Origin: Polytrichum commune
Lineage: Eukaryota > Streptophyta > Polytrichopsida > Polytrichales > Polytrichaceae
Assembly (NCBI GenBank): GCA_950295325.1
Contig: OX485804.1
Coordinates: 52,440,429 to 52,504,428 of the forward strand
Length of the DNA stretch: 64,000 bases
Reading direction: 5' to 3'
Part shown: positions 39,198 through 51,316 of the stretch, one piece after another
How the letters are laid out: each line of letters opens with the position of its first letter
How positions within the stretch are numbered: position 1 is the stretch's first letter
The notes under the pieces: generated by a model
Database searches by the model: none
What the model was told of the DNA's origin: nothing
Seen by the model: the letters and a program-made list of their open reading frames with translations, nothing else
Program-made: the position numbers and the translations under genes

Positions 39198-42100
39198 ATG
39201 GCGATGGCGATGGCGAAGCTCCTGCCCTCTCCGGCCTCCTCCGCCCTCCTTGCTCCTGCATCAGCATCCCCATCTCGCAGCTCTGCACCTGCTGCTTCCG
39301 TTGCTTGGAAGGAGTCTGGATTGCACTCGGGCTCTGCGCTGCTCTTCAGAGCTGCCACCTCACATTCTTCACGAGCATCGTCGACCTCTTCTGTGGCTGT
39401 CAAGGCTGTGCGTCCTCGCGCATCCCAGGATGTTGGGTGAGACATCAATTCACTGAATGGTTCAAATTTATGTGTCTTGCATTAGAGTCTGATGGGGGCG
39501 TTGAAATTCGCAATTTGGGGCAGAATGTGGTATGGTGAACATCTCTGCTTTGATGGTAATGTGAAGAAGATGGGGTTACGACGTGTTGAATAGAATGAAC
39601 ACCAGGTTTCACCCATCTAATATTAAGAAAGTTAATGGATTGGTAACAATCATGGAAGGATTTCTCCATTTCAGGCTTACAGCGTGGGGAATTTGACGTC
39701 GAATTGTTTCTGTCTCGGAACTACCCGCACAATGTTGACTTGCGTGTGTCTGATTCCAAACCGTGTATCAGTATGGGTACGTGGACGGGTATATCTTACC
39801 AGGCCCGGATACTCGATTGTTAGGATCGATGCCCACTTGACAAATGCACATTCCAGGACGTTGGCTGAGACCAATTTCAGTGCATTGGTTCAATTTTATG
39901 TGTCTTGCATTAGTGTCAGATGGGAGTGTTGAAATTCGCAATATGGGGCAGAATGTGGTAATGGTGAACACACTCTGCTTCGATGTTGAGACACCCAATG
40001 AGAAGATGGGTTAGGGTGTGGTGAAGAGAATGGAAAACACCTATTTCATGGATATTAATGAATCAATAGCAACCATCAAGGGTTTCTCCATTTCAGGCTC
40101 TTGGTGTGAGAAATTTGACGTCGAATCGGCTCTCTCAAGATACCCGCACAATGTTGAGTTGTGGGTATTCATAACGGTACGTGACGGGTATATAAAACCC
40201 GGCCCAGATACCCTCGTATCGCATCCTTCAATACCAGGATCGATATCCATTTGATATTTGCACATCCCAGGACGTTGATATTCACTCACTGGTTCAATTT
40301 GATGTGTCTTGCATTAGAAGCCAGATGGAGGTGTTGGAATTTGCAAATTGGGGAAGAATGTAGTATGGTGAACAGTCTGTGCTGCTTGGATTCTTGTTTG
40401 AATTAAGGCACCTAATGTGGAAGAAGAAGGTTAGGAAGTAGTGAAGAGAAGCAACATCACCTGTTTCAAGGACACTAATGAATCAATAGCAATCATCGGC
40501 GCATTTCCCCATTTTCAGGCTCATGATGTGGGAAATTTGACTCTCTTGAGTTACCCACACGATGTTGAGTTGTGGGTGTCCGAGTCCAACCCGGGTAAGT
40601 AAGGGTACATGGACGGGTATATAACATCCCGTGCAGATATTCCAGTCTCGCATCCTTCAATAGCAGGATTGATAACCCACTTGAGACCTCAAATCAATGG
40701 TTTATTTGTCTTGCATTAGAATCAGATGGGAGATTTGAAATTCGTAATTTGGGGCAGAATGTAGTATGGTGAATAGTGTCTGCTTCAATTGTGTAAGACA
40801 CCCAATGTGGAAGAAGGGGGGGTTAGGGTGTGGTGAGGAGAATCAACAGCACCTATTTCAAGGAAATTAATGAATCAATAGCAATCATCAAAGGGTTTTC
40901 CCATTTCAGGCTCATGGCGAGGGGAACGTGACTTCACATTGGCTGTATGTCTTGGTCTAAGAGATTCCAAGGCAAGATGGATCGATACCAATGTTTTTGG
41001 GTATCTGATTCAACCAGGATATCAACAAGGGTACATGGACGGGTAACCAATATCTGACCCAGCTGGTATCACATCCTTCAATAAAAGGATCGATACCCAC
41101 TTGATATTTGCACATATACCATTGCAACATTTTGTAGTATCACCTATATACCCTTGGACATTTTACAAATAATTTAATACCATGATCCACTGGGTTTTCT
41201 TTCAATACTTGCACAACACTGATTGATACCATAGAATCTTTAACCCACTGAAGTTTCTCTCTTTCATCACAGTCTGAATTTGAAAGTATGTGCCAATGCT
41301 TCTTAGCTCCCACACGCATCATGTGATTGTTAACCTCACAAGTTTGATTTTGTTGAGCAGTGTCTCAGTGGAGAAGTTCCAGACTCAAGGAGTCAAGGTA
41401 GAGAGCGGGGAGGGTGGCCTTCCCAAAGTTGTGCTCTCAATCTCAGATGGCAGGTGTGCAATTTCTGATTTCATTCTCCCAACAGCAACATAATGTAGGA
41501 GGGAAGTCTGCCTCTTTGTGTCAAGTTCTTTGTTATTCCACATTATCTGTATGGTTTCATTCAAATTCGTAAGCACGGATATCTTTTGTGTCAAGGACAG
41601 ACATTATTGCATTGTCTGTTTACTTTCAATTTCTGTCATGCACTTCAATTTGCTTCTGAATTTCTGCTTCTGGTAACGACTTGGTGCAGTGAGGCAGAGG
41701 TCTACTTGTATGGAGGGTGTGTCACTTCCTGGAAGACAGCTGACGGAAAGGACTTGCTCTTTGTTCGGCCAGACGCTGTCTTCACTGGACAGAAGCCAAT
41801 CAGGTTGATCAGCACATTCTGTGCATAGATTGTAGCCCTTGCTTAGCATCACCGTAGTGATCAAGATCGATTCATCTATATTGACAGCATCACAAGCCTC
41901 TAACATTAATATCATAAACACTGATTTCACATTGATTCAATCACATCAAACTACGTACAACATTGAATCATTGCCTACCACACATAGGGTTGCAATTTTT
42001 AAAACTTTTGTTTATGTATTTTATAGTTTCTAGACCTAAAAGGGCGAATTATGAGTTGAATCAAATGTTGAAAGAATCACTAGCTAAGTGTTGAGTTAGC

Positions 42101-44513
42101 ACTGAAAAGATATTAAACCCTGAAGGGTACATATTAATACTGACTCAACATCTGTTCTTCTGCAGTGGAGGTCTTCCCCATTGCTTCCCTCAATTTGGTC
42201 CAGGAGTCATTCAACAGGTGAGCCTCAGCCGTCACTAGCCTGAAGCATTGGATGCTAATTCTTCTCAGCTGTCTGGAGGACTTCCAAAATGGGTCTCTCT
42301 TTCCTTAATACTTGCTGCAAATGTGGACCTTTCAGTTGTCTGGGAATTCTTCATCAAACCTACACTTGCACTAATTTCATCCCTGTGCTCCTGCTAGTAT
42401 TGAGGATGCTAGGACCAATTGGACGCAGTAGCAGAGGTGATTCCTATGTTACATAGAAGCCTAAATATTTACCATGTATCTTTCTTTGTCATGCTTTGTA
42501 GCTCACTTGTGTTCGGTTGTGCTCCTGAACGTGGATGCCAGCATGGATTTGCACGAAATGTGAACTGGGACATTGCAAGCACCCATGGAGATGGACAGAC
42601 TTCTACTCTTGTATTGGAACTCAAACCCAGTGACTACAGCCGAAACATGTGGGATTACAATTTTCTGATAACTTTCAAGGTGCGTAATCATCTGACATAT
42701 TTATTTCCACCACTTTGAGCTCAGCAGCTTTTCACTATCTGTACTCTTTGCTGTAGAGCTTAGAGTGCATAGATCGATGCAAAAGATAGTGCAGGCTTTT
42801 GTCAAGCATTTGGGTGCCCATGGAAGTAGGTTGATTGCTTGTCTACTAACTCTTCTCTGTTATTATAACAACAACAACAACAACAATAAATCTATACATT
42901 GTTCTTTAAACCTGTAAGTTCCTTATCTTGAGCTTGCGAAGCATCAATTCACATTGGGCTTTTATTGATTTGAACACAATATTTTGTTTTACTGAGTGCA
43001 AGTTGTGCTAATATTCCTGCTCAATCCTAAGAGCAGCGTTGCAAACGAGATTAGTTGAAAAACAATTCACCTTACATTTTGAGTTAAAGTAGTGAATGTG
43101 ATGGTTTCTTTTGAATCATGCAGATAATGTTAGCAGCCAACAAGCTGAGTACTGAGATGGTGGTGAAGAATACTGATAGCAAGCCATTCTCCTTCACAAC
43201 TGCACTCCATTCATACTTCCGGGTAAGCTGGATATGTTTCTTTCTTATTTTGCGGTGCCACCAGGATTGAACAATTTGTATGGTGTCTTTGTGGGGGGCT
43301 TAACTTGAGTTTTATTTGGACCTCAGGCAGACATTTCCGGAACTTCAGTGACAGGACTGAAGGGCTGCAAGAGTCTCAACAAACCTTATGAGGATCCTAA
43401 GAACCCTGTTGAGGGTTCTGAAGACAGGTCAGGCGCACCAATGCAACCTGCCTTCAGCTATTGTTGGCATATTAGTTTGTGATTTATTAGAGTTATCCTT
43501 TAACTCAATGGGACTTTCCGTCAAGAGTTGGCCCCCTATGATGTGCGTTGGTTGTTTTGCATACCATGTCAATTAATTACTTCTACTTGTGGTGCATGCT
43601 TGGAGTTAGTGTTTGAAGTTGAACCAAGAGCAACCAATTTTGGTTCATGAAGGGTCAAACTCCTCTTGGCATGCCAAAATGAGTTTGACCCTCCATGAAC
43701 CGAGATAATGTTCTTCATTCAAACCTCGACAGTACCTCCAAGCATGCACCGTAAACTTACTGAACACGGAAGGTATTTTATGCAAAACAATCAACTCTTG
43801 ACCGGAAGTCCTGTTGAGTTCAGAGATAAGTCTGTTGTGTAATCAAATTTGGATCCAAATCACTATGTATCCTATACTGTCCCTTCCAAGAGATTGAGGT
43901 TCACTTCGGTGTACAAAATCACTAGCTCATAAGGAAAATTTTCAACGTGCAGGGACGTCATCTCATTCCCAGGGTTTGTGGACACGATGTATCGCGACAC
44001 CCCTGATGAGTTGCTACTAGACAATGGGCTTGGCACCAAGTTGTCCATCAAAAACAAAGGGTCTGACCACTTTCTTTGAATGTCTTTCACTTGCAAATGT
44101 TACTCTTGTGGACAGTTTTCTGTCTCCTTCACTTGTGTCCTCTCTGCTTACTTTTATCTTGATCAATTCTACAGTTAATTTTCCTGCCAGGTCAGCATTA
44201 CAGGTGTAAAGTAGTCATTGATTTTGAATTACTGGCTGTGCAGATGGACAGATGCAGTCCTGTGGAATCCATACCTAACTATGGAAGCCTGTTACAAAGA
44301 CTTCGTCTGTGTCGAAAATGCCAAGGTATATATATATCCTGGGATAATATGTTGGACCGCTCCATGGTCTGCTGTTCATGTTAGATGTGATTTTCTTGCT
44401 TATTGTGTGGTTGACTAACTAAGATACATGTGTGATCAAACTTACAGCTTGCACCTGTGGAGCTTGGGCCAAATGAATCATGGACAGCTGAGCAGTGTCT
44501 CACCCCCCTGTAA
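39198..44513 (+). CDS. Glucose-6-phosphate 1-epimerase (aldose-1-epimerase family), 363 aa, 10 exons
   Basis: Interconverts alpha and beta anomers of hexose 6-phosphates; plant members are also named apospory-associated protein C. Exons: 39198-39436, 41361-41453, 41690-41803, 42166-42217, 42542-42679, 43124-43222, 43327-43427, 43953-44060, 44244-44325, 44448-44513. Every junction is GT-AG and all phases close, summing to 364 codons. The first ~75 residues (MAMAMAKLLPSPASSALLAP, Ser/Ala-rich) look like a plastid transit peptide. Core motifs: AEVYLYGGCVTSWK, ISGGLPHCFPQFGPG, HGFARN (167-172) and LHSYFR (240-245) with the two conserved His, KGWTDAVLWNP, and a C-terminus ending LGPNESWTAEQ.L. The donor after exon 8 (GG|GTCTGA) is weak. 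Intron 1 is swollen by a tandem array and intron 7 holds a foldback element. All family landmarks are present, so the gene is probably active. Confidence 0.93.
39415..41125. repeat. ~400-bp tandem array in epimerase intron 1, including the exon 1 3' edge
   Basis: Anchor TGTGTCTTGCATTAG recurs at about 39471, 39899 and 40303, and as TTGTCTTGCATTAG near 40706, a period of ~400-430 bp. Other shared words: GAAATTCGCAATTTGGGGCA, CATTTCAGGCTC, AATTTGACGTCGAAT, ACCCGCACAATGTTGA, and ACGGGTATAT. A fifth partial copy ends near 41120. The unit starts in exon 1: CATCCCAGGATGTTGG|GTGAG is matched by CATTCCAGGACGTTGGCTGAG (39853), where GT has become GC, and CATCCCAGGACGTTGATATT (40262), where it is gone. 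Confidence 0.85.
42866..42889. repeat. (AAC)n microsatellite
   Basis: ATAACAACAACAACAACAAC type tract in epimerase intron 5. Confidence 0.8.
43590..43850. mobile_element. Foldback element family D, copy 1, in epimerase intron 7
   Basis: The left arm GGTGCATGCTTGGAGTTAGT through GGTTCATGAAGGGTCAAACT pairs with the right arm GAGTTTGACCCTCCATGAAC through CCTCCAAGCATGCACC (43679-43750). The centre is TTGGCATGCCA. A right-hand extension with ACCGGAAGTCCTGTTGA links it to the copy at 55975. Transcribed with the host gene, so the pre-mRNA will contain a strong hairpin. Confidence 0.7.
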
Positions 44514-45560
44514 ATCTTGTAACTAAATAGTTGAATTTTTGCTAGGGAATCAGAAGGGCAGAAAGTGAGGGGAAATCACATGGAAGAATGTACCATGTTC
44601 AACTGCTGACATGAATCACTTCCGAGGTTGTCTACGTTTTAGAGCCCTATTATGGAATGGGATCAGTAGTTTTTATTTTCTTCGAAGTTATGCAAAATGC
44701 AGTAAATAATGGTCTTTCAGATCTTGGGGTCTTTGTGCAGATTAATGCAAAATTTTATGTGTTTCTCTCCCATCGATTGACAGATGATCTTTCTTCAAGG
44801 GTGTAAACTGAACCCACTTTGAGGCAATGGAAGCATTTTTGTGCCTCGTGAGACTTGGAAATACAATTTGGTGAATAGGTGAATGTCACGTGGGCAAAGG
44901 TACCAGGGACCTGCATATATTGATACAGTCAGGCTTCGGTTGAACATGCAGTTGAAGTTTCAAATCTGACCTGCATATTTACTGTTTGGCCGTGGTACAG
45001 ATGGTGGTCAGTGAGAAATTTCTAAGAACATGGAATGACTGTAGACATCTTGGCTTCTTGCAACTATTCTTATTGACAAGCATGTCAGAGTTTGCATTCT
45101 CATTCATTTGTCACCTATTCTAAAGTGATGACCAACATGTGATATCCATTTACTTATCATGTTTTCCAGTACCCAGGGAACCATTACAGTAGTCCAATCA
45201 ACCAGAACAAATTTTTTTATGTAAATATCCATTTCATAGAAAATGGTGGCTTTCAGTTAGTGGAACTTTGGGATTGGGAAAGGGCCCAAAACTTGGAAGA
45301 AAATTCCTAGAATTCTCTCATTTTAGGTCAACTTTGGGGAATAGGTACTCAAGTTGCGTAGACGTGCTTTCCAATCACCTCATCTGAACCCCACTTTTGA
45401 AGGTCTGATTCTCACCTTTCTCAATGCTGATCTATGACACACAGTAGATGTTTAGTATGTGGCAACAGACTGGTCTTGCCGCCCTCTTGAAGTTATTGCA
45501 CGTTTTGCCACCTGTTTTACAAATGCGCCAGTTGGCCTGTAACTTACAATGTACAGAAAG
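44514..45560. other. Epimerase 3' region and intergenic DNA
   Basis: Likely 3' UTR in the first ~300 bp, then no gene seen. Confidence 0.35.
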
Positions 45561-46130
45561 GACACTTTCTCACCAAGCTGCTCTGCAGGATTGCCCATAG
45601 AATAGGACAGTCAAATAAGGTGTGTGGGCCTTATGCTGTGACTCTTCTCAATTGGACACCTAAATTGGAGTGGTGTATGGCAAGGCTTGTTGTGAAGTAT
45701 ATATGGACACTGTAACTGCTTCCAATATACATTTTGGAACTTTTGAAATGGCGAGAGCGCATGAGTGTTGATGCATTTCGCTTGCGATGGTATGCATGAT
45801 GCAAAGGTTCAACAGTGGCATGTCGAACGGATGACCTAGCACATTATTTCACATGCATAATAGGTGCAATAGTATGGGATGGTTAGGGTTCAAACTGCTG
45901 TGGTACAGTTAAGACACCATGTTAGACATCATTTGCAAAGAAAGAAAAAGCTCCACTTTGACCTCTTATAACTTCTGAATCTCAACTCCGATTCTAAAAT
46001 TTGAAAGGCTGATCTTTGTGATTTGGTATTAATTGTTAAATAGAGGGGATAATTTTCAATCAAATCCAACAATCAATTAAGTGTTGACTGTTGTCCGTGG
46101 AGTTGGAAGTGTCCACAATATACATATATA
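45561..46130. repeat. Dispersed repeat family F, copy 1
   Basis: Shares GTGGGCCTTATG.TGTGAC and AATTGGA..C..ATTGGAGTGGT.TATG with 47890 and with the left flank of 54827, and ATAATTTTCAATC, CCAAC and GTGGAGTTGGAAGTG with 48170-48240. Non-coding, decayed. Class unknown. Confidence 0.5.
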
Positions 46131-46649
46131 TATAGAAGAGAACTCATACCTGTGGCACACATCACAACCTAAAGTATGCAGGCCTTATCCAATTACTTTT
46201 CCAAATAAAACCTTTGTGTGATTAGGTGTGTGATGGAATCCCTAATGTTTTGTCCTCATCTAAATTCACTCATATCTTATGTCACTACTAGCTGCAACTG
46301 TAAATAATAGTTTTCAGCTTCCCAGTGGCATTGTCAATTTGTAGTTACATTAACGGTTTCCTCATGACATCTCATATGCATGTAATGGCGTGTCACCCAT
46401 AATCGACCCACGTTGCTGGGCTTGGTTATACACATCTGCCATCACTACGAATTACCATTGTCCCATGTAACTGGACTCCTGGTTGTTTCACTTGTGACGA
46501 AAACCACGAATGCTCGTCATGAGTGATCTGATCACGTGAGAAGAAAAATAACGTGGTTAGGTGTGGGATCTAATAACCGCGTGTGGGTGCTATGCGGAGA
46601 ATCGGAGAACATGCAAAAACAAACTGAATAACATCCGCATAGACTTCTA
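46131..46649. other. Intergenic, no gene seen
   Basis: No supported feature apart from a short (TA)n tract at ~46122-46134 at its left edge. Confidence 0.3.
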
Positions 46650-46860
46650 TACACCAGTGTCGGTGGAGAGTGTTGGGCATAATCAGTCAAGATCCTAGTG
46701 TTTCCAAGACGAACTGGTTTCGGTGTTTTCCTTTATCGAGGATTAAACTGTAATGCCTCCAAATTGATCAGTAATTTTCTTGAAGTCGTCAATTTGAACT
46801 GGTTGTTTCTCAACCTCAATCGGTTCATCTGTAACTAGCGGTCGGTTCTCCCTGTGCATC
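46650..46860 (+). repeat. Dispersed repeat R, copy 2
   Basis: TATACACCAGTGTCGGTGGA, TTGGGCATAATCAGTCAAGA, CCTAGTGTTTCCAAGAC, GATCAGTAATTTTCTTGAAG, CGGTTCATCTGTAACTAGCG, GGTTCTCCC. Same order as copy 1. The TATACACCAGTGTC start is shared with the array at 59970. Confidence 0.7.
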
Positions 46861-47107
46861 GTTGCAAATGAGTGACCTGCAAATTAGGTCGGGACCACAT
46901 TGAATATTTGCCTGCTCCAAAATAATAATGCTTGCTGCATTCTTATATATGTTGTCGGTGACGATTTCGCAAGTTAAGAGCACGCTGCAGGCCCGGCCCC
47001 TGGGACCTTCCTCTCTCTTTGTGATTCTCAATCACATGAGGCATGTGAAGGCTTAGCTAGATGCTGAGAAAGGCCGCCTTGCACTCAACGGTCTCACAGT
47101 ACATTAA

Positions 47108-47411
47108 GGACCGGTTCGCACGGCATCCCAAGTCCTAAATCCCAAGTCACTTTGAGTTCAATCCGTGCAATCCCAGCCGTTGAGAGCATGGAAGTTGGGA
47201 CTTACCACTTCATACACGTCCCAAGTCCTAAGTTCCAAGTGTGACATGGATGCCTACATGGCAACAATTTTTGCATAAAATAATCAAGATCTGACTTCGA
47301 TGATGCTTAACCATATTTTAATGGTTTCTGGAGGCTCAAAAGTTGGGACTTTGCCCTCCCTGTTGGGACTTGCTAACATGAGTGGGACTTGGGGACCATG
47401 TGAACTGGCCC
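47108..47411. mobile_element. PIF/Harbinger-like MITE, copy 4, decayed
   Basis: The left GGACCGGTTCGCACGGCATC pairs imperfectly with the right end GACCATGTGAACTGGCCC. Flanks are TAA and TGA, so the duplication has drifted. 304 bp with repeated CCCAAGTCC words near both ends and in the middle. Confidence 0.55.
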
Positions 47412-47875
47412 TGATACTTCCATGTTTCGGGCTACCATTGCATGGTCTACGTGATGGTTTGTACCCATGTTGGTCTAGTATTGACTTTTTGTAATACCAT
47501 TGAGGTATCTATAATGAAGATTTCACGTTTTTTTGATACCAATATGGTATGGGTATTTGACAATATTTTCATTTTCAATACCATTCGGGTCTATATATAC
47601 CATACAAGAATCTTCATACCTAGGACAATGGTGATGAAATACACATGGATTGTATTTGATTCTAGGCCATTTGTTTGAGCCCAAATCTTTCTATATCTCT
47701 TTTTAATTCATGTATTGATTTGATTGGAAATGTGGGGGGAAACATATGTACTTGAAATGATAGTTGACATCTTCATAAGAAATTAACCTAAAATGCCCTA
47801 ATATGGCGTCTTGAGGCTCACAATGGACCTATGGGACTTTTAGGGTCTCATCATGTTGGACTTTAAACCTATAAT
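47412..47875. other. Intergenic, no gene seen
   Basis: No supported feature. Confidence 0.3.
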
Positions 47876-48680
47876 AAGGGAGTAGTAAGGTATGTGGGCC
47901 TTATGTGGTCACTTATCATAATTGGATGCATGTATTAAAGTGGTATATGACAAGACGTATAATTATGAACAAACACCGAAAAAAATGTGATACGATTAGA
48001 TCAACCTATGTGTTCAAAATATGTTGACCATTCATGGTTCAAATAGTTACCATAATTGGGTTGACCTATGTGATAACTTGAGGAAGAAAAAATTCTTTAC
48101 TTCAACATCTTATACCTTTTGCAACTCAATCTAAAATTAGAAATCTGCATGATTCACAATTGGTAACCGGACGAGGCAATTTTCAATCTGATCCAACGGC
48201 ACCAACATTGTCTATGGAGTTGGAAGTGCGCACAATAGGACAAAAAAGGACACGTGTTATGATTAGATTGGACTATGTGCTCAAAACATGTTGACCATTC
48301 TAGATTCAATAATTAACATAATCGGGAAGGTTTATGTAATCACTTGAAGGAAAATAAAATTATACAAAAGAAAATCTTCACTTCAATCTTGACACTACCA
48401 ACATATGAGTCCAAGGCAATCAACCTGTGTCGATGAAAGAAACATGCAAATCTACTATGAAATTGGATTCATAAGAAAATCCAGTGATGCAAGACGATTT
48501 TCTAGTAACACAAGTCGATTGTCCAGGACGCATAGGCTTGTAGTGTGATTGAACTCTTGCATGCCAACTCCAAATTTGAAACTTGAAATGGAAATTTGCA
48601 TGATTTGCAATTGGTAACTGGATGAGGCCATTTCCAATCCGACCCCAATTTCCAACATTTTCTTTGGAGTACAAATTTTG
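47876..48680. repeat. Dispersed repeat family F, two or more copies
   Basis: GTGGGCCTTATGTGGTCACT at ~47896, and two related blocks around CAAAATATGTTGACCATTC (48014) and CAAAACATGTTGACCATTC (48280), each followed by a GTGATAACTTGA/GTAATCACTTGA stretch and CTTCACTTCAA. Then come TTTGCATGATTTGCAATTGG and GATGAGGC.ATTT.CAATC. It resembles 45940-46120 and 55550-55830. Confidence 0.5.
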
Positions 48681-48689
48681 AGGCTGGTG

Positions 48690-48778
48690 CTATACATCCC
48701 CACAAATTGATCAGTAATTTTCCCGAGGCCTTGAATTTCAACCAGTTGCTTTTCAAACTCAACCGAATCATCTGTAAC
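48690..48778 (+). repeat. Dispersed repeat R, fragment cut by a MITE
   Basis: GATCAGTAATTTTCCCGAGG, TTCAACCAGTTGC and ATCTGTAACTA, then the family-B MITE begins where R would continue with GCGG. Confidence 0.55.
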
Positions 48779-48780
48779 TA

Positions 48781-49160
48781 CACTAACTATGATGTTGTGT
48801 GTCGTATGGTATTTTACGTCACTATGGTAACGTTTCGGATGACACATCTTATGAACAAGTGAACAAATATTGTCATGGGTGATCGATGAGTTCATTTGAA
48901 GGCTGAAAACCCTAAACAACCTTCTCTTGTCAGCAACTTGTGATGAAATAGTGTCATGGGTGATTGAAATTTGGTTGAATAATCACTTGGTAAGTGACAG
49001 TAATTGCAACACTGTAAATCTATGATCCCCAAAAAAATTTACAAAGAATGACAAATAATGTTGGGTTAACATTTAGTGTTGGTGACACTACACAAGTGGT
49101 TTACAATTAGTACTGATCAGCAAGACAATCAATATCGGTGACAGTCAATATCATGGTTGA
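48781..49160 (-). mobile_element. TA-duplicating MITE, family B copy 4
   Basis: Reverse-oriented copy inserted after GTAACTA of an R repeat. Matches: TCATCCGAAACG-type block, GTTGCTGACAAGAGAAGG in reverse complement, CACTTGGTAAGTGACAGTAA, and TTAACATTTAGTGTTGGTGA. Both ends are eroded compared with copy 2, of which it is the closest relative. Confidence 0.6.
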
Positions 49161-49853
49161 TTTTTCACAAAGTTTTTGCCCGTCCACGTCCAAAAACCTT
49201 GAATTGAAAGGCAAAAAAAATTGCAACCCGTCCCAAAACCAATAATTTCTAAACCAAACCGTCCATGGAAAGGTTAAAGAAAAAACAACCCGTCCCAAAA
49301 CCAATTTGAAAATGAAAATACCCGTCCCGCAAGAGGTATAAATAAGTCTCTTACAATGTTGGTAAAAAATTAGAAAAAAAAAACACAAAAAACACAAAAA
49401 CCAAAAGATGTCAACATGTGACTGGTTGCACTTGGAAACAATAGGATCTTGACAAATTATGCCTTCAATGTTCGTCAGTTATATGTCTTTTGCTGTCGAT
49501 TCTCATCTTTCCAATCCACCCCATTCCAAATTTTGTGGTTGATGAGTTAATGTATGCAGGTGAATCAAGCACTTCAAGATTGACATTTTGATTGGGTATT
49601 AGTGGTTTGATTGCATTATGCTTATACTCACATGTCATATATGACATAATGTAACTGATATTTGTAACATTTATTTTTTGGGGAAAAATCATCAAAAAAA
49701 ATGTTACTTTTAGAACCCGTCCAAAGTGAATTTGACACGTCCAAAAACCGGTTCATTTTCCTAAGAACCCGTCCACTGGAAATGCTTTTTTTTTAATGAA
49801 CATGTCCCTGGACATGTTAGGAACCTTGTGAAAAATCACCACTGCTCAATATC

Positions 49854-49886
<33 letters not shown>

Positions 49887-49887
49887 T
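49854..49887. repeat. (AT)n(AC)n microsatellite
   Basis: Alternating AT then AC dinucleotides, directly before an R-type end. Confidence 0.85.
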
Positions 49888-51278
49888 TTAGTGAGGCAGC
49901 CGGTTCTCCCCATTCATTGCATTGAAGTGTGTCCATTCAAACAATGGAGCTGTGATTAATGCTCATCATCTTCACGTATTCCCGCCACTGCATTCATCAA
50001 ACACGAGAGTTGACTTTGGAGCACACATTGAAGGGCATCGAAGGGCATCTTCATAACGGAACACAGTGTACCATGAATTTTTGGTTTTGATTTTGATTTT
50101 TGGTTTTACAAGTATCTGCATGTTGGCATGGCTGCATAATGGCAAATGCCGTTTGAATTTCTGTATGGGTTGGCGATAGGTTCCAAATGTAAAGGTGACG
50201 ATAGGATACATTTTGTTTTCCCCTGAAAAATTGGAGTTAGGTCACAAGGGAGGAGTTGTTATGGCTGTTGTGTTGGTGACAACATAAGCTGTTTGAGTGA
50301 CATTTGATGTGGAGTTGGCAGTGACCGATCAAACCATGTTGCTTCATTGGCTTTTTGGACCTTTTTTTCAAGTTTCTAGGGGGGGGGGGATTTTACTTTT
50401 TTTGGTGCAAGTTGGCATTTGGAGGTCAAAAATAAGAATCCTTACAATGTATTCAACTTTACATACACAAATCAAGCTAAGGCCATGCCTCAAAACAATG
50501 ATGGAAATCATTGAGAATTTGAGGATGGAATACTAAAAATTATTAGGATCATTTTGTCACTTGTTGATAAAAAAAAAATACTATCGATGAGATAACCATA
50601 TTAGTCTCGCATATCTTCTACATGACAGATCTTTTGTAACATTTAATCAATCAGGGTCAATCATGTGACTATATCATGCAAACATTGTCAGTTAGGGTAT
50701 TTTCCAATCATTTCATGATGGTCATGTCATATACTTGTCCTTATTTTCACATGTGTATTGCACCTTGAAGTGAATCTAGAGTGCTCCTTACCTTTGATGA
50801 TAATAATAGTAAAAAGAAGATTTGAAACAACTTCCATGTGCTGCTGAAGTTGGCAAACCAATTCTTGGAAGATTTATTTGGAGCCCGTTCTACTAAAAAT
50901 GTGTGTTAAATCCCCCCCCCCCAAAAAAAAGAGTCAATGGGCAACACGATTATAAAAGGATAGTAGAAAATAGAGGATAGAAACTTGATTGGCTCTCTTG
51001 TCAAGAACCCAAAACTGGAACTCATTTGAGCAGGAAACAACTTAATTTTTATAAACTTGTTGGTGTGGACCCAAGATTGTTGCATTTTAGACTCAAATTT
51101 TTAATGGTGCCATATACTCATTATTCAAACCTTGTCTGAATTCTTCATATTTTTAAAAACTCTATTTTTCATTTTTTGGATCTCAAGATAAAAAGTGAAA
51201 ACCCCATTTAGTCATGCAACATTTAAAAACGGGTAATTGCAAAGATGGTCACATTCCAACTTGCATGTTGGACCATAA

Positions 51279-51282
<4 letters not shown>

Positions 51283-51314
<32 letters not shown>
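51283..51314. repeat. (CT)n microsatellite
   Basis: About 16 CT units, pure. Confidence 0.9.

Positions 51315-51316
<2 letters not shown>

Noticed and set aside
39134-39538. Other frames over the epimerase transit-peptide exon
   Set aside because: Only the frame starting at 39198 joins exon 2 in phase and gives a plastid-type leader.
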